A stretch of 64,000 nucleotides of DNA from Brevipalpus yothersi (GCA_003956705.1 QZCP01000089.1:112370-176369), one strand, 5' to 3'. Numbered from the stretch's first letter, positions 37,022-49,180 are shown. The notes: generated by a model from the letters alone, not told the origin. Translations and numbers: made by a program.

Positions 37022-37800
37022 AAAATTCTCTCTCTCTATCTCTTCATTCTTGTTGGCTTGTGAAACACGAATTCGTCTCTCTCTTTCTCTCTCTCTCTTT
37101 CTCACTTCTATCCTGAATTTATTGTTCATTGTTTACCTCATCGTCAAATTTGGAGCTCTTATTTCTAATCCCAATGATATTCTCGATGTGCTCTCATTAT
37201 CCAATGATCATTTTCTTACCACATTCATCGTGTAAAGAGAAACGTTGATTGGTCAGTGGTTTTTCTTTCCTTTTAAATTTCGTTGACTGCATTCTTATGT
37301 ATGTTATGTATGTGAGAGCAAATCTGTGTGTGTGTATGTGTGTTGGCTGATATTATACACACTATATATACTGTCCGTGTTTTTCTCTCTTCATCATCAC
37401 ATCACATCAAACACACACACACACTCTCGTCATCTCGAGATTTGCTCCATAAGCAAAGCTCAGTGGAAAAGTGCGAGAGAGTGGCTCAGTAATTTTATTG
37501 GGTAACGAAGCAGGAAAATTTCAACTCGTGACTGACTTCATCATATATATATATATATATGTATATCTAGAATACTACCACTGTTCAGCAAGTCTACCAC
37601 TGTTGACCACCTTGGATTGTTGCTTATCTTTTTCTCTCTTTTTCTCGCTCTCGCACACACATCACATCATCTCAACTTCTTGCATCGCTACTTCAGACCC
37701 ATACTCAAACACACACATACACCACACGTTCAACAACAACAATATCTATCTGATATCGTACGGATAGCTTTTGTTCTAAAAGGCATCAAGTCACTCAGAG
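37022..37800. other. Upstream region of the Yippee-like gene
   Basis: Noncoding leader and promoter region with CT, GT, CA and TA runs (for example an AT run near 37543-37562). No start codon context other than 37801 fits the gene. Confidence 0.5.
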
Positions 37801-38148
37801 ATGGTCAAGACGTTCCAAGCATACCTTCCCAATTGTCAAAGGACTTACAGCTGTATACACTGTCGAGCCCATTTGGCTGATCACGACCAACTCATTTCCA
37901 AATCTTTCCAAGGCAGCCAGGGGCGAGCATATCTATTTAATTCAGTCGTCAACGTTGGTTGTGGCAGAGCTGAAGAGCGTGTCCTGTTAACAGGTCTCCA
38001 CGCTGTGGCCGATATTTACTGTGAATGTTGTAAAACTACCTTAGGATGGAAGTATGAGCACGCATTCGAATCCAGTCAAAAGTACAAGGAAGGCAAGTAT
38101 ATTATCGAACTGGCGCACATGATTAAAGAAAATGGCTGGCTGCAATAG
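37801..38148 (+). CDS. Yippee-like zinc-binding protein (YPEL1-4 type)
   Basis: Small, extremely conserved Yippee-domain protein; vertebrate relatives localise to the nucleus and centrosome or mitotic apparatus, and their biochemical role is poorly known. The 115-residue single-exon frame reads MVKTFQAYLPNCQRTYSCIH, with the zinc ligands CIHC near the N-terminus and CECC in DIYCECCKTTLGWKYE. It also has SKSFQGSQGRAYLFNSVVNV and the ending IIELAHMIKENGWLQ. Length and sequence match YPEL1-4 closely. The chosen ATG is the only one in register before the conserved start. Confidence 0.95.
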   Translation: MVKTFQAYLPNCQRTYSCIHCRAHLADHDQLISKSFQGSQGRAYLFNSVVNVGCGRAEERVLLTGLHAVADIYCECCKTTLGWKYEHAFESSQKYKEGKYIIELAHMIKENGWLQ

Positions 38149-38682
38149 TTGTATCATATTCTGGCATCATATGACGACGACGACGACGCGCTAACGCGCC
38201 GAGAGATCTTTCCCTCTTCCTTCTATCTCCTTGTTTCTTATTTATATCGCGACGTGAAACAAAAAATTACAAATATGACATTGCTTATAAACTTTTAATA
38301 CCCCATCGCAATCAAATCATCAAGTCCAAATAATCCTTCATCCATTCATTCGTTCATAGAAAACCATATTGTTCATCTTTCTCATAATTGATTCTTTTTA
38401 TTAAAATGGTGTACTGCCTTCTCATTCTAGGATTGTTTGGATATTGTAGTGTGTGTGTATATATATTTTCCCAGAATCAACATTAGCTCATCAATTGAGA
38501 TTGAGATTGGAAGAGAGAGAGAAAGTAATGAGATTGAGGGAGATAGATATATATATTAGTTGGCTTTTGCGAGGGAAAAACAGACAAAGTGGAGCACTCA
38601 ATTCTATGGATAAACATGTATCAAAGCGGAATAGATAATCTATCAGTATGTGTGTGTGTGTGTGTATGTTGAGAGTGGGAAA

Positions 38683-38713
<31 letters not shown>

Positions 38714-38796
38714 AGAGGAAGAGATGAGAGCAAAACATAATCTATTTTCAAACAGGAATGATTCAGGATGAGTGCATTCATCATTGTTTAACCCCT
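38149..38796. other. Intergenic between convergent YPEL and SRPRA
   Basis: It contains a GAC-unit run followed by a small CpG-rich palindrome (GCGCTAACGCGC) near 38173-38205, probably in the YPEL 3' UTR. A GT run and a GA-rich patch lie near 38650-38710. No gene seen. Confidence 0.5.
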
Positions 38797-41065
38797 TCAT
38801 TTCATTAGCGCTTTAACCACAGCTTTGGCATTTAGTTGTTTCAGATCTCGATAAGTCTGACCAACTCCGACGAACACAATCGGTTGCCCAGTAATGTATG
38901 TCATCGAAATGGCTGCACCAACTTGATCGTCGATTGTATCGAATTTCGTAAGAACAATACCATTGATAGCAGACGAATTGCTGGTTACTCTGTAGAAATG
39001 TCATCCAATATAGTGGTAAAGAGAAGGAAAAGAAAAAAAAGCGAAAGAGAAAGAGAAAAGAAAGAGAGAAGAAAAAAATGAACAAAAACGTTTAGTTTTC
39101 GTTGTATTAACATCGACAAGTGAAACTATCAAGGATCGATATACATGTGAGTGTGTGAGCGTAAGTATAAATATAAACATATGTATACTAACCCTCTGCA
39201 TCCGTTATCCAACAATGCAGTGTTGAATTTTTCCAGCTGATCTACAGCTTCATTGCCTACTAGTGCTTCTCCCACAAAAAGGGTAAGATCAGGCTCATTG
39301 ATTTTGATCAGTTTAGCCAATTGCTTCATGAGTGGTTCATTATCTTGCATACGTCCTGCGGTATCAACCAGACAAACATTGTAACCAGAAGTACGAGCAT
39401 AGTTGATCGCTTCCATGGCAATAGCAGCAGAATCTTTACCATAACCTTTCTCATACAGATCGATCTTCTTTTTACCATCTCTTTCATGAATTGTTTTCAA
39501 TGCAGTCACGTGGGTACGCAATTGTTCAATAGCTCCAGCACGAAATGTATCGCAAGCAATCACGAGAACCTTATTACCAGTTACAACCAGCCAATTAGCA
39601 ATTTTTGCAAGATTTGTTGATTTGCCTACACCATTGACTCCACAGAAAACGATCACATATGGTGGTGCTTGCTTTGCCCTTATGTCACCGAGAATATTGA
39701 GATTACGATTGGGACTCAAAATTCGTAACATTGATTCTTCCAGAGCATTTCGTACATATGATTTAAGACCTAACCATGTGTTGATATGTTGCCCTTCAAG
39801 CTTACTGCAGACACTGTCACACAGTTTGGTGGCAATCTCGGAGGCAACGTTCTTGGCAATGAGATGATCTCTCAGTTGAGTCAATATTGGCTCCAGATCT
39901 GCTTTGGTGAGAGCCTTGTTGATTGAAATACTTTTCATTACCGAACTGAAGAAGGATCGCTTCTGTGTGGAAGCTTGTAAATTTTCATCTTCTCCTTCCT
40001 CATCACTATCATCACTCTCATCATCCTCGCTACACTCAAATTCCAGATCAGGCTCAACCTCATATTCCTCTATGGTAGCACCAATATCGCTTGAGGCAAC
40101 ATTTTTCGCTATCGAGGACATGTTGTCGATGATACCATTTTCTCCTTTCTTACTGAAATCCAGCTCACCATCATTTTTGCCACCAAGTTCCCACTGACGA
40201 GCTTCCTTGGTTTTTTTAGATGGCTTGGCAGGCTGTGGAAAGTGTGTGTTTGTGTGTTTGTGTGTATGTGCATGTGTGAGTGGAAATGAGGAAAAAAACA
40301 TCGTCATTTTTATGTCTAATGAATCAAATTTACCAGGGAAAAATGAAGGTTGGAGGCGTTTTCATAATAACGTTAATGGGATGTTCAAGGGATGGAGAGA
40401 AGAAAAAAGAGAGAGAACATTCTTACCTTGGCTTCTTTTTTCTTGGGCTTTTCAATTTTCAATCCTCGAGGTACTTTATTAGCCAACACTTTCATAATTG
40501 ATGGCTCAGCTTTCGGCTCAACTTTGGCCGCAGGTGCCGGTGGAGTTGGATCATTTTTGGATGATATGATCATCGATTTGATGGTCTTTTGAGATTTGGC
40601 AGACTGTTGGAAGGAACGCATCTCCGGTTGGGATGCAGTCTGCGACATTTTGTAGCATTTTGTATAAATACTTTTGTATTCTTTATAAAAATCAACGAGA
40701 TTAAAATTTAACAAGCTACCATCATCACTGGTCTCCGGTAATCGTGAATTGGTATTCGCTTGCATTTGCAGTAGACGACGTAGATCATAATCGTTAAATT
40801 TATCCCGAAACGCAAGTTGTACATCATCTAGAAATTTATCCACATACGACAATGATAGCATCTTCTGATAGCCAACCACAAAAACCAGATCAAATTCATT
40901 GTCCAATTGATATCGTAATGCCAAACTTTCACTGGTAAATTCTTCACGTCTCTCCTCCAATATAAGATGTTTAATCAGCTTATTAACCACTTGAGTGAAC
41001 GCCTGATTAACGGTGGCAAACAGTACAATACCACTTTTAGAGAAAATAACAAAAAAATCTAACAT
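38797..41065 (-). CDS. SRPRA: Signal recognition particle receptor subunit alpha
   Basis: GTPase of the SRP receptor on the ER membrane; it docks SRP-ribosome complexes. Exons 40427..41065, 39193..40232 and 38797..38989 (phases 0 and 2) give 623 residues, close to the human 638. The N-terminal SRX domain (MLDFFVIFSKSGIVLF... VFVVGYQKML... YVDKFLDDV) binds the beta subunit. A charged linker follows, with basic PKKKEAK and acidic SEDDESDDSDEEGEDE. The NG domain has GVNGVGKSTNLAKI (P-loop), DTFRAGAIEQLRTH, DTAGRMQDN, LTKFDTIDDQVGAA and the closing GVGQTYRDL. It ends ...AKAVVKALMK. A GGCGCCAA motif lies 159 bp upstream of the ATG. Confidence 0.95.
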
Positions 41066-41550
41066 ATTGGAATCAAATTAAGATCAAACACATAAACGGA
41101 AATTATTTATTTGGACTAAAAAGAAATGAAAACAGTTCACGAATCAAAAGTGAAAACAACATGCCACGTTATGTGTGCGTGTCATGACAACATTGCAATG
41201 TATGAACAATATTTGAATTTTTGGGCGCCAATATGTTCACCAGAATGTTCTTGTCAGAATACCGTTCTGAATCAGAACTTCTGATAATATGGTGAACGAT
41301 GTATGCCGATGGATGATTTTTTGAGGGTCACAGTTTGTAGATTTAGTTGGAATGAAATGATTGTGGATTCGATGGTTTGTGTGTGTGATGCTTTTTTTCA
41401 TCAATCAGTTAATTCATTCTTGATGAATAAAATCCTGATCAATTTTTGAAGGGGAATGGGAGGAGAGAGCAATTTGGTACAGCTGTGTTGATCCTAATTG
41501 TTGAACTATTTTTTTTTCTCTCCTAATTGATTGGCTTCAATCCATCAATT
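41066..41550. other. Upstream region of SRPRA
   Basis: Noncoding. It contains the GGCGCCAA...CACCAGA module at 41224-41244. The right part grades into sequence resembling the 5' flank of the intact PDHA gene. Confidence 0.5.
41224..41244 (-). promoter_or_regulatory. GGCGCCAA...CACCAGA promoter module
   Basis: GGCGCCAA followed after 6 bases by CACCAGA, 159 bp upstream of the SRPRA start. It matches the module at 30310-30332 upstream of Su(var)3-9. Confidence 0.35.
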
Positions 41551-41983
41551 ATATTCTGATCATCTGGTGTTGTTAATTTATTTAATAAGGTAAGAGTTGC
41601 TAGTTTTATTCATCTTCTTTTGCTAATGTTAAACTTGTCTCTTACTCCTCAGAATTCACTTCTTCGAGCTTATGTCCAATTGTTTTCCAATCAGGCAACA
41701 TTACAAACCATCAGATGTTCGAAAAAGATCACACCTTTCAAGGATAAAATTATAAACGCTAATATAGTCTCAAGTCTCAAGTGAAGAATTAAAAAGCATC
41801 GAGAACGATATAAAGAATGAAGTAGATGATGCTGTTAAGCATGCAAAGGGTGATCCTGAGCCTCCTATTGAAGAATTGACTGCCGATATTTATGTCAACC
41901 CTTTAGAACCATATGTAAGGGGAACCACACCGTTTAGCAATCTCTCACACATTCTCATAAATAAGCCGGTTAATAACGGTTGA
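41551..41983 (+). pseudogene. PDHA remnant A (both ends kept, middle deleted)
   Basis: Copy of the intact PDH E1-alpha gene at 49343-51032. It keeps the first exon (start codon changed to ATA, TGA two codons later), intron 1 (41590-41652) and the start of exon 2. It then jumps near 41730 to the last part of exon 3, ending in the homologous TGA at 41981-41983. A 7-base duplication (tctcaag twice, near 41771) shifts the frame. Because intron 1 is kept, this is a genomic duplication followed by internal deletion, not a retrocopy. Confidence 0.85.
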
Positions 41984-42447
41984 TTATCTATCTATCATAG
42001 TTGAAGAATTCAAGAGACAACTCTCACACACATGAAGTTTTAACAATTAAATCTTTTTTTGCTGCCAATCACAGCCACTCTGTTGTGTGAACAAAATTTT
42101 GATCCAAAATTTCAAACTCTTCGAAAGACATTCTAATTGTTGATCAAGCTTCAATCACGATTATCAAATAATTTAATTATTTTCCCGAATTTTTTTTCTC
42201 CATTCACTGTACCATTCCTCAGAACCTTGCTACACACAAGTGTTTAATTCTAGATCCAGAATCGAGATATTCTCTACCCAATCTCGGCTAGCACCCAACT
42301 TACAAATAAGATAGATTGAACTTCTAAGTGAGCATAAAGAATAAAAAGATCTATCTCATCATGAACTTCATGATATGAAGAGGAACAATCAAAATATCCA
42401 AAACACATACATTGCATCACTATTTACAATCACATGGATCATCTGTG

Positions 42448-42490
42448 ATTGGCCGACATGAGCAACGGCCAATACATTTGAAAATTTGAA
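42448..42490 (+). promoter_or_regulatory. CCAAT boxes and CHR-like elements of kinase 1
   Basis: ATTGG at 42448-42452, CCAAT at 42469-42473, and TTTGAA at 42477-42482 and 42485-42490, about 170-215 bp upstream of the kinase 1 ATG. CCAAT plus CHR (TTTGAA) is the known layout of G2/M-regulated promoters such as those of Aurora genes; its use here is inference. Confidence 0.4.
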
Positions 42491-42661
42491 TTTTGTCTCA
42501 GCAAAACAAGTCTCTGACACTGTATTGATTAATATCAAACTTCTCCGTTCTTTTTGTGTGTAGATCAAATTTTTTCATTCATCTGGTTGATTGTTAGTGC
42601 ATGATTTTAATTGTAGTGGAATCTTCCCGTTTATGACTATAGTGTCAGATTTTCATAAAAT

Positions 42662-43736
42662 ATGGACACTATAAGTGAAACTGAATGTCATCATTCCAGT
42701 AGGAATGTATCAAAACCTGTGCCAAACAATAATACAGGAGAAAAGTAAGTAGTTTATATTGAAAGAAAAACGGCCATTTAATAGTCGTGATTTGGATTTG
42801 ATTGTTTGTGTTTGTATGTTCGTTTTAAGCAGACACTGGACTTTGAATGATTTTGAAATTGGTCGACCTTTGGGTAAAGGTAAATTTGGTAATGTTTATT
42901 TGGCACGTGAAACAAGGAGCAAGTATATTGTAGCCCTTAAAGTCTTATTCAAATCACAATTGATTCGCAATAATGTACAACATCAACTTCGCCGAGAGAT
43001 TGAGATTCAAGCTCACCTTCGACACGATAATATACTCCGCTTGTTTGGCTATTTTCATGATTCTTCCAAAATCTACTTAATCTTGGAATATGCTCCTCAT
43101 GGAGAATTGTATCGAGAATTACAGAAGCAACAAAGATTTAGTAATGAGCTTGCTGCTACTGTAAGTGGAGTAGTTAATTTCTTGAAATGCTCAATGATCA
43201 TGCTGTGATATTATCTTTTTTTCTCATTTTCTTTCCCACAGTATATTTATCAAATGATTGGTGCATTGAAATACTGTCATTCAAAGAAAGTTATCCATCG
43301 AGACATCAAGCCGGAAAACATTCTACTAGGATATAATGGTGAATTGAAGATTGCCGATTTTGGATGGTCAGTTCATGCACCTTCATCTCGACGAGCTACG
43401 ATGTGTGGCACTTTGGACTACTTACCTCCGGAAATGGTCGGCCATCAATCGTACAATGAGAGGGTTGATCTTTGGTGTTTGGGTGTATTGACTTATGAAT
43501 TTTTGGTTGGCAAGCCACCTTTTGAGAATGAAGATTTACAAGTTACCTATAGAAATATTCTCCAAGTGAAATACACTTTTCCACTCCATCTGCACATACA
43601 TGAGCTTGCACAAAAATTTATCGGAAGTCTACTTAAAAAAGATCCGGCTGAAAGAATGTCACTTGATGAAGCTCAACAACATGAATGGATTGTGAAATTT
43701 AGAAATGAAGACAGACTTCGTAAGAATCTAAAATGA
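42662..43736 (+). CDS. Aurora-like serine/threonine kinase 1
   Basis: Mitotic kinase of the Aurora family. Exons 42662..42744, 42833..43160 and 43242..43736 (phases 2 and 0), 301 residues. A short N-terminus (MDTISETECHHSSRNVSKPV) precedes the kinase domain: WTLNDFEIGRPLGKGKFGNV (glycine loop), VALKVL (ATP lysine), QLRREIEIQAHLRHDNILRL, HRDIKPENILLG (catalytic loop), DFG, activation loop SSRRATMCGTLDYLPPEM with the Thr that Aurora kinases phosphorylate, and DLWCLGVLTYEFLVGKPPFE. All catalytic residues are present. The N-terminus is far shorter than in Aurora A. It is one of three open copies; which one is the ancestral Aurora A or B is not resolved. Confidence 0.92.
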
Positions 43737-44340
43737 ACGAAGTGAGATGTTTCACTCATCAAATTTTCTCATTAAATATCGAAAAACATTTATGATAACA
43801 CTATTGTGATCCATGAATAACCAAACTTTTTCGATGAGATTGAGCATTTATCGTGATTTCTCATGATTCAACATCATATCCAAAGCAACCATATATTAGT
43901 CTTGAAATCATGACACACGTTCAGCAATTCTCTTGTTGAGATATCTTTCATTTTATTTCTCCTCTCACCATTAAAACACTATCGGACCCACTAAAAGTTG
44001 ATTTTTCATCTTCCCTCATAATCTGTGAGTTGCTTTGTAATCACTCAGAGAGTTTCTGAGTTTCTGAAAGCCATGAAATACATATACATAAGTGTATATT
44101 TTTTTGATACACCTTCGAAAACAAATGTTTCAAAGTCTTATCATGGGACATGATGAATAATAAAAATTCACATGTGATTGAAGGTGTACTTCATTTGAAC
44201 TCGAGGTGCATAACGAAGAAGTTAGGCCCAAATGAAATGAATAATTTTTCGTCACTAGTTTCAGTCATCAATTGTCTATTCATGAATAGCATCGGATATG
44301 ATGATTTTGATGATAGATCTTCATCATCAATCCCCTTAGC
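43737..44340. other. Spacer between kinase 1 and PDHA remnant B
   Basis: AT-rich, no gene seen. An open frame starting at 44150 runs into PDHA remnant B but has no recognisable N-terminal part. Confidence 0.5.
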
Positions 44341-44491
44341 CATTAAGCATGCAAAGGGTGATCCTGAGCCTCCTATTGAAGAATTGACTGCCGATATTTA
44401 TGTCAACCCTTTAGAACCATATGTAAGGGGAACCACACCGTTTACCAATCTTTCACACATTCGCATAAATAAGCCTGTTAATATCAGTTGA
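44341..44491 (+). pseudogene. PDHA remnant B (last ~50 codons only)
   Basis: It encodes KHAKGDPEPPIEELTADIYV and the rest of the C-terminus through NKPVNIS and the stop, almost identical to the end of the intact gene. Nothing of the catalytic part precedes it. Confidence 0.85.
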
Positions 44492-45077
44492 TTATCTATC
44501 ATAGTTGAAGAATTCAAGTAACAACTCTCACACACATGAAGTTTTGAGGATTAAATCTTTTTTTTGTTGCCAATCACAGCCACCCTGTTATTTGAACAAA
44601 ATTTTGATTCAAAATTTCAATCTTTTGGAAGACATTCTATTTGTTGCTCTATCTTCCATTCAGATTATCAAATAATTTAATTATTTTCCCAAGTACATGT
44701 ACTTCCCATCACGCTTTTCTAATTTCGCTTTAGATTTGATTATTGTTACTAAAAAATGCCAAGATTATTTCATCTTTCATGATGAGCTTCAAGACATGGA
44801 GAGAAATAATCGACATTGAAAACACATACATTACATCACCATTTCCGTTCACATGGAGCATCTGTGGACATGAGCAAGAGTTAAGGTCAATTTAAAAATT
44901 TGAATTTTTTGGGCAAAACAGGTTCGTAACGTCGTGACGAAGACCTCGTTCTTTTTGTGTGTATGTGTGTGTATATAAAAGGATCAATTTTTTGCTTTCA
45001 TCCTATTAATTGTGTGCACGATTTGAATTGCAGTATATCCTTTTGTGCATGATTATAGTATCAGATTTTCATGAAAT

Positions 45078-46195
45078 ATGGACACTATAAGTGAAACTGA
45101 ATCACAAGAAACTGAATGCTACCAATCCGATAGGAATGAATCAAAAGTTGTGCCAAACAATAATACGGGAGGAAAGTAAGTATTTTCCATCGAAAAAAAT
45201 GGCCATATAATAGCCATGATTTGGATTTGATTTTTTGTGTTTGTGTTCGTTTTAGCAGACACTGGACTTTAGATGATTTTGAAATTGGTAAACCTCTTGG
45301 ACACGGAAGATTTGGCCATGTTTTTCTTGCTCGTGAAAAGAAGAGCAAGTATATTGTTGCCCTCAAAATGATCTTCAAAAAACAATTAATCGAGAATGAG
45401 GTTCAACATCAATTGAGGAGAGAGATCGAAATTCAAACTCACCTTAAGCATCCCAATATTCTTCGAATGTTTGGTTATTTTCATGATGAAAGAAGAATCT
45501 TCATTATCCTAGAATACTGTCCAAGGGGTGAATTGTATCGTTTCCTCAAAAAATCTAAACAATTTGATAATTATTATGCTGCAACTGTAAGTAGATGTAT
45601 TCCTTTGAACTATTTGTAAAGATTGAATTATCTTAATTTTGAAGAAAATTTTAATTTAATTTTAATTTCACTTCTTTTTTCTCTCTCCCTTTGAACATGA
45701 CAGTATATATCACAGATGATAGATGCTTTGAAATATTGTCATTCGAAGAAAGTTATACATCGAGACATTAAGCCAGAAAATATTCTCATTGGATATCATG
45801 GTGAACTGAAGATTTCCGATTTTGGATGGTCAGTTCATGCACCATCATCTCGTCGGGATACAATGTGTGGTACACCAGATTATATTCCACCTGAAATGAT
45901 ATTGTACAAAAAATATGATGAAAAAGTTGATCTATGGTGTCTCGGTGTGTTGACTTACGAATTTTTGGTTGGAAAGCCGCCATTTGAGGAGTCTGATTTC
46001 ACTGAAAGTGCTCGAAGAATAATTGCTGTTGATTACAAATATCCGGAGGAACTCGAAATCCATGAATTTGCGAAAGATTTCATTTCATCTCTTCTCAAAA
46101 AGAAACCAACCGATAGAATGCCTCTGGATAAAGCAGAAGTGCACGATTGGGTCATAAATTTCAAATTGCCTATTCATCGTGGTGATCTTGACTGA
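45078..46195 (+). CDS. Aurora-like serine/threonine kinase 2
   Basis: Exons 45078..45175, 45259..45586 and 45704..46195, the same intron positions and phases as kinase 1; 305 residues. Features: DDFEIGKPLGHGRFGHVFLA (third glycine-loop position altered to GHGRFG), VALKMI, HRDIKPENILIG, DFG, activation loop SSRRDTMCGTPDYIPPEM, LWCLGVLTYEFLVGKPPFEE. The Thr of the activation loop is kept, while the residue before it is Asp. Upstream are CHR-like TTTAAA and TTTGAA (44891-44904), but the CCAAT boxes of block A are lost, which suggests altered regulation. It is likely a paralogue produced by the block duplication. Confidence 0.9.
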
Positions 46196-46681
46196 TGGGT
46201 TGATCATCAAGTCTTATCATGTTGTTTATTTCATAGACTTTATTAGTGTTTAGAATTATTTTCAAAACTATATCTTGCGTTTTTTTTCAAAAATTTCTGA
46301 AAATTTCCAAAAATTTCTTTGTTAGATATGCACAATGCTCATTTACACCATGATTGAAAATTCATTTGATGCAAATCAATTGTGTATCTCGGATCGAACA
46401 TCATGCATCGTTAGAATAAAATTTCATTCATCTTGTTGAATGAGTTTAATTATTCTCGGAATCGAGCTCCTCACATGGAACTTCCATCATGAAACTTTCA
46501 TCATGATGGAAAAATGCGCAGACATTCTCTCTTGTTTTTGTATCGATGAGGCAACATTTGAAGCACATGTGACAACATAACATAACAACGTGACTTACGG
46601 ACTTCGTAAATGTGTGTTTTTCTGTCTATTAGTTGAATTGTTTTTCTTTGCTGTTTGTTTTTAATTTTCCAAATTATCAAC
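46196..46681. other. Spacer between kinase 2 and TTC27
   Basis: Noncoding 3' flank of kinase 2 and 5' region of TTC27. No GGCGCC motif and no repeat of note seen. Confidence 0.5.
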
Positions 46682-49104
46682 ATGTTTGTTGGTAATGTTC
46701 CTGATTGTGATGTGATTTCATATGATTCGAGTGTTGTTTCATCGGTAAAAAAATATCTTGTGTCAGACGACCATAAAACAGATGACCCAGACGTAATCAA
46801 GAAGGTTGCTGTTGATTGTTTAAATCTTTTTGTTCGTTGTAATTGGATTTGCAGTAACTGTCATGACCATCATCCTCAATTAGAGCTATTGCATCTGATT
46901 GATGATCATATTCGTAATCCAATCAACTATCTTTCTCCAAATGAGAGACACATTCCGGGCTATAGCATTTTGAAGCATCTTCGTCTATTATGTTTTGCCG
47001 TATCTTGTTTGCCACTTTTTGATTTATCTGATATCACTGATTGTCTATGGAGTATTCGAATATTGATGGTCAAGCAGTGTATTCTATCTGAATCAGATTC
47101 TTCCATCTATCAAGATATAGCCAAACGTGTGGGCATGATTGACAATTTTATCGATTCAATATCAGACAAAAATATTCAGATTCGATTGTGTCTTGATATG
47201 TGTGCCATATATCAATGGTACAGAGAAGTCCAAACTTCAGGAAAATATTTAGAGAAAGCATTGAAACTCTGTGATCTAAATATTGATCTTGAAGGTCAAC
47301 TCGGTAAACGAACAAAGTATCAGCAAATGTCGAAATGTCTTTTGAAGCTCAAAATTTCCAGGAAAAATCATGAGAATAGTTCTTTGCTTAACGATGAATC
47401 TGATTTGGAAAGTGGAAAGAAAAATCATCTTCCAAAAAACGTGTCTCTTTCCGATGATACTTTACTCAATCAGATAAAATATGATCGAGATGAGGACCAG
47501 AACATTGTTCTCAGTGATATTGAAGAAGCAATCATGTGCTCTATGATATCCCAAATGATGATTTCAGGATCTTCGGATGATGAACTGAACCGAGAACAGA
47601 TATTTTATTACCTAGAATTCATTATTAATCATGCAAAAGTTTGGACTGTAGCCTATAAAAGTCTTTATTTACGTTGTCGACAAGAACTTGATAGTTCACG
47701 AAGAATCGAAAGATGTATGATGCAATTGGAGGAATTGATTCACACTGTCACCAAACCTCAATCTCGTGAAAAAGATTGCGATAATCGAATAAAATTATTT
47801 TATGCATTGAATATGGACCCTGTTTGGAAATTGGAAAAAACTTGTGCCGATGTTCTGTATGCAACTGGGTGTACAAAAACTGCTCTGGAAATGTATCAAC
47901 GACTTAATCTTTGGGAACAAGTAGTTTCATGTTTCGTTAGGTAAAACTATGAGTTTTCGAATTCTCATTCATCATTTGACTTTTGAATTTTTACATGATT
48001 CTGAATCTGCAATTTCAATTCTTTTCCAGACTCGATCGTTCTGACAAAGCTGAGGCTTTGGTTCGTGATCAGTTGAAGGAAGGTGAAACACCTTATCTTC
48101 TCTGTCTTCTGGGAGACATAACAGGAGAGGCTCAACACTATCATAGAGCATTGGAAATATCTGAAAATAAGAGTGCAAGAGCATTGAAATCTCTTGGAGA
48201 TAGTCATTTCAATCGTAAAGAATATAGTGAATGTATCAATTACTATCAGAGGTCATTGGAAATCAATTCGATGCAATCCTCATGTTGGTCAAGACTTGCT
48301 TTTGCATCCTTGGACACAGAAAATTATGAACTTGCTGCCAAAGCATATCGAAGAACTGTCCAATTTGATGATGATAATTTTGAAGCTTGGAATAATCTTT
48401 CGAAAGCTTATATCAAGATGGGTGATAAACGGCGAGCTTATAAAACTCTGAATGAAGCTCTCAAATGTAATTATGATGAGTGGAAAATATGGGAAAACTT
48501 TTTGCTAGTTTCTCTTGACCTTGGAGAATTCAGTTCCGTCATCAATGCATGGCATAGATTAATAGACATAAAAGGAAAGCATATTGATGATGAGGTCCTC
48601 GAAATTTTGGTTAACTCAACAATATCGTTGGGAAAAGATGAAACAGAAACACAAGTTCATCATGAGAGACTTTTGAAAGAGCTCCTAAAACTTTTGGGTC
48701 GAATAGGAGCCACATCACCAGGCTCTGGACGGTTCTGGTTGAGTTATGCAAAATTGTTGAACTCTGAAAAAGAGAAAAGATTTGATAACTTGGACCGTAT
48801 TTTGAATTACCTCATCAAATCTTATCAATCTTTCTCTAGGAAGCCTGATTGGGAGAAAAATGCCAAAACAATGGCTGAAACTATGCAAAATTGCCTCAAA
48901 GTCAGTGAAATGCTAGTGTGTTTGCATGAAGAGTTTTCCAGCAAAGTTTCCGATTCCCTGTACTCATTCGAATTATGGTTGAAAAGTGTCATAAGTACTG
49001 TGAATAAGAATCAAGATCGCTGGAAACTTGACAAAGGTGATGTTGCCACTCTTCTTCAAGAATTGAACAATGTTTTGGAAAAATTCTCTCAAATCTCTAT
49101 CTAA
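46682..49104 (+). CDS. TTC27: Tetratricopeptide repeat protein 27 homologue
   Basis: TPR protein of the TTC27 family, conserved in eukaryotes; its role is not firmly established. Exons 46682..47940 and 48030..49104 joined in phase 2, 777 residues (human about 843). The N-terminal half is divergent and helical. The conserved core begins near LFYALNMDPVWKLEKTCADV and EMYQRLNLWEQVVSCFVR, continues across the junction with LDRSDKAEALVRDQL, TPYLLCLLGDIT, and then TPR units such as ALKSLGDSHFNRKEYSECIN, SCWSRLAFASLDTENYELAA, EAWNNLSKAYIKMGDKRRAY and CNYDEWKIWENFLLVSLDLG, which is diagnostic. The start at 46682 is the first ATG in frame near the 5' boundary. The gene is not part of the multiplied block and separates blocks B and C. 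Confidence 0.9.
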
Positions 49105-49174
49105 TTTTCTAATCGATTGAAAATAAATCATTTTTTACTTTACCTTGAAATATTCATTGTCAGTATTCAAAAAT

Positions 49175-49180
49175 GGCGCC
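49175..49180 (+). promoter_or_regulatory. GGCGCC motif upstream of PDHA
   Basis: AATGGCGCCAC, 163-168 bp upstream of the PDHA ATG, about the same distance as the GGCGCC motifs upstream of Su(var)3-9 and SRPRA. Confidence 0.3.

Larger units (their letters stand above)
41551..43736 (+). repeat. Duplicated block A (PDHA remnant + Aurora-like kinase 1)
   Basis: First copy of a PDHA-kinase block that recurs at 44341-46195 and 49343-52776. The PDHA end, its 3' flank (caattctcacacacatgaag-type sequence) and the kinase promoter align by eye among all three. Confidence 0.8.
44341..46195 (+). repeat. Duplicated block B (PDHA remnant + Aurora-like kinase 2)
   Basis: Second copy of the PDHA-kinase block. 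The PDHA part is shorter than in block A and the kinase is open. Confidence 0.8.

Noticed and set aside
44150..44491. 113-codon frame as a real gene
   Set aside because: Its last 50 residues are the C-terminus of PDH E1-alpha and the rest is unrelated spacer; it is a duplication remnant.
32800..49104. Identical predicted length (777 residues) of the MULE transposase and TTC27
   Set aside because: Checked from exon sums; the sequences and exon structures are unrelated, so this is coincidence.
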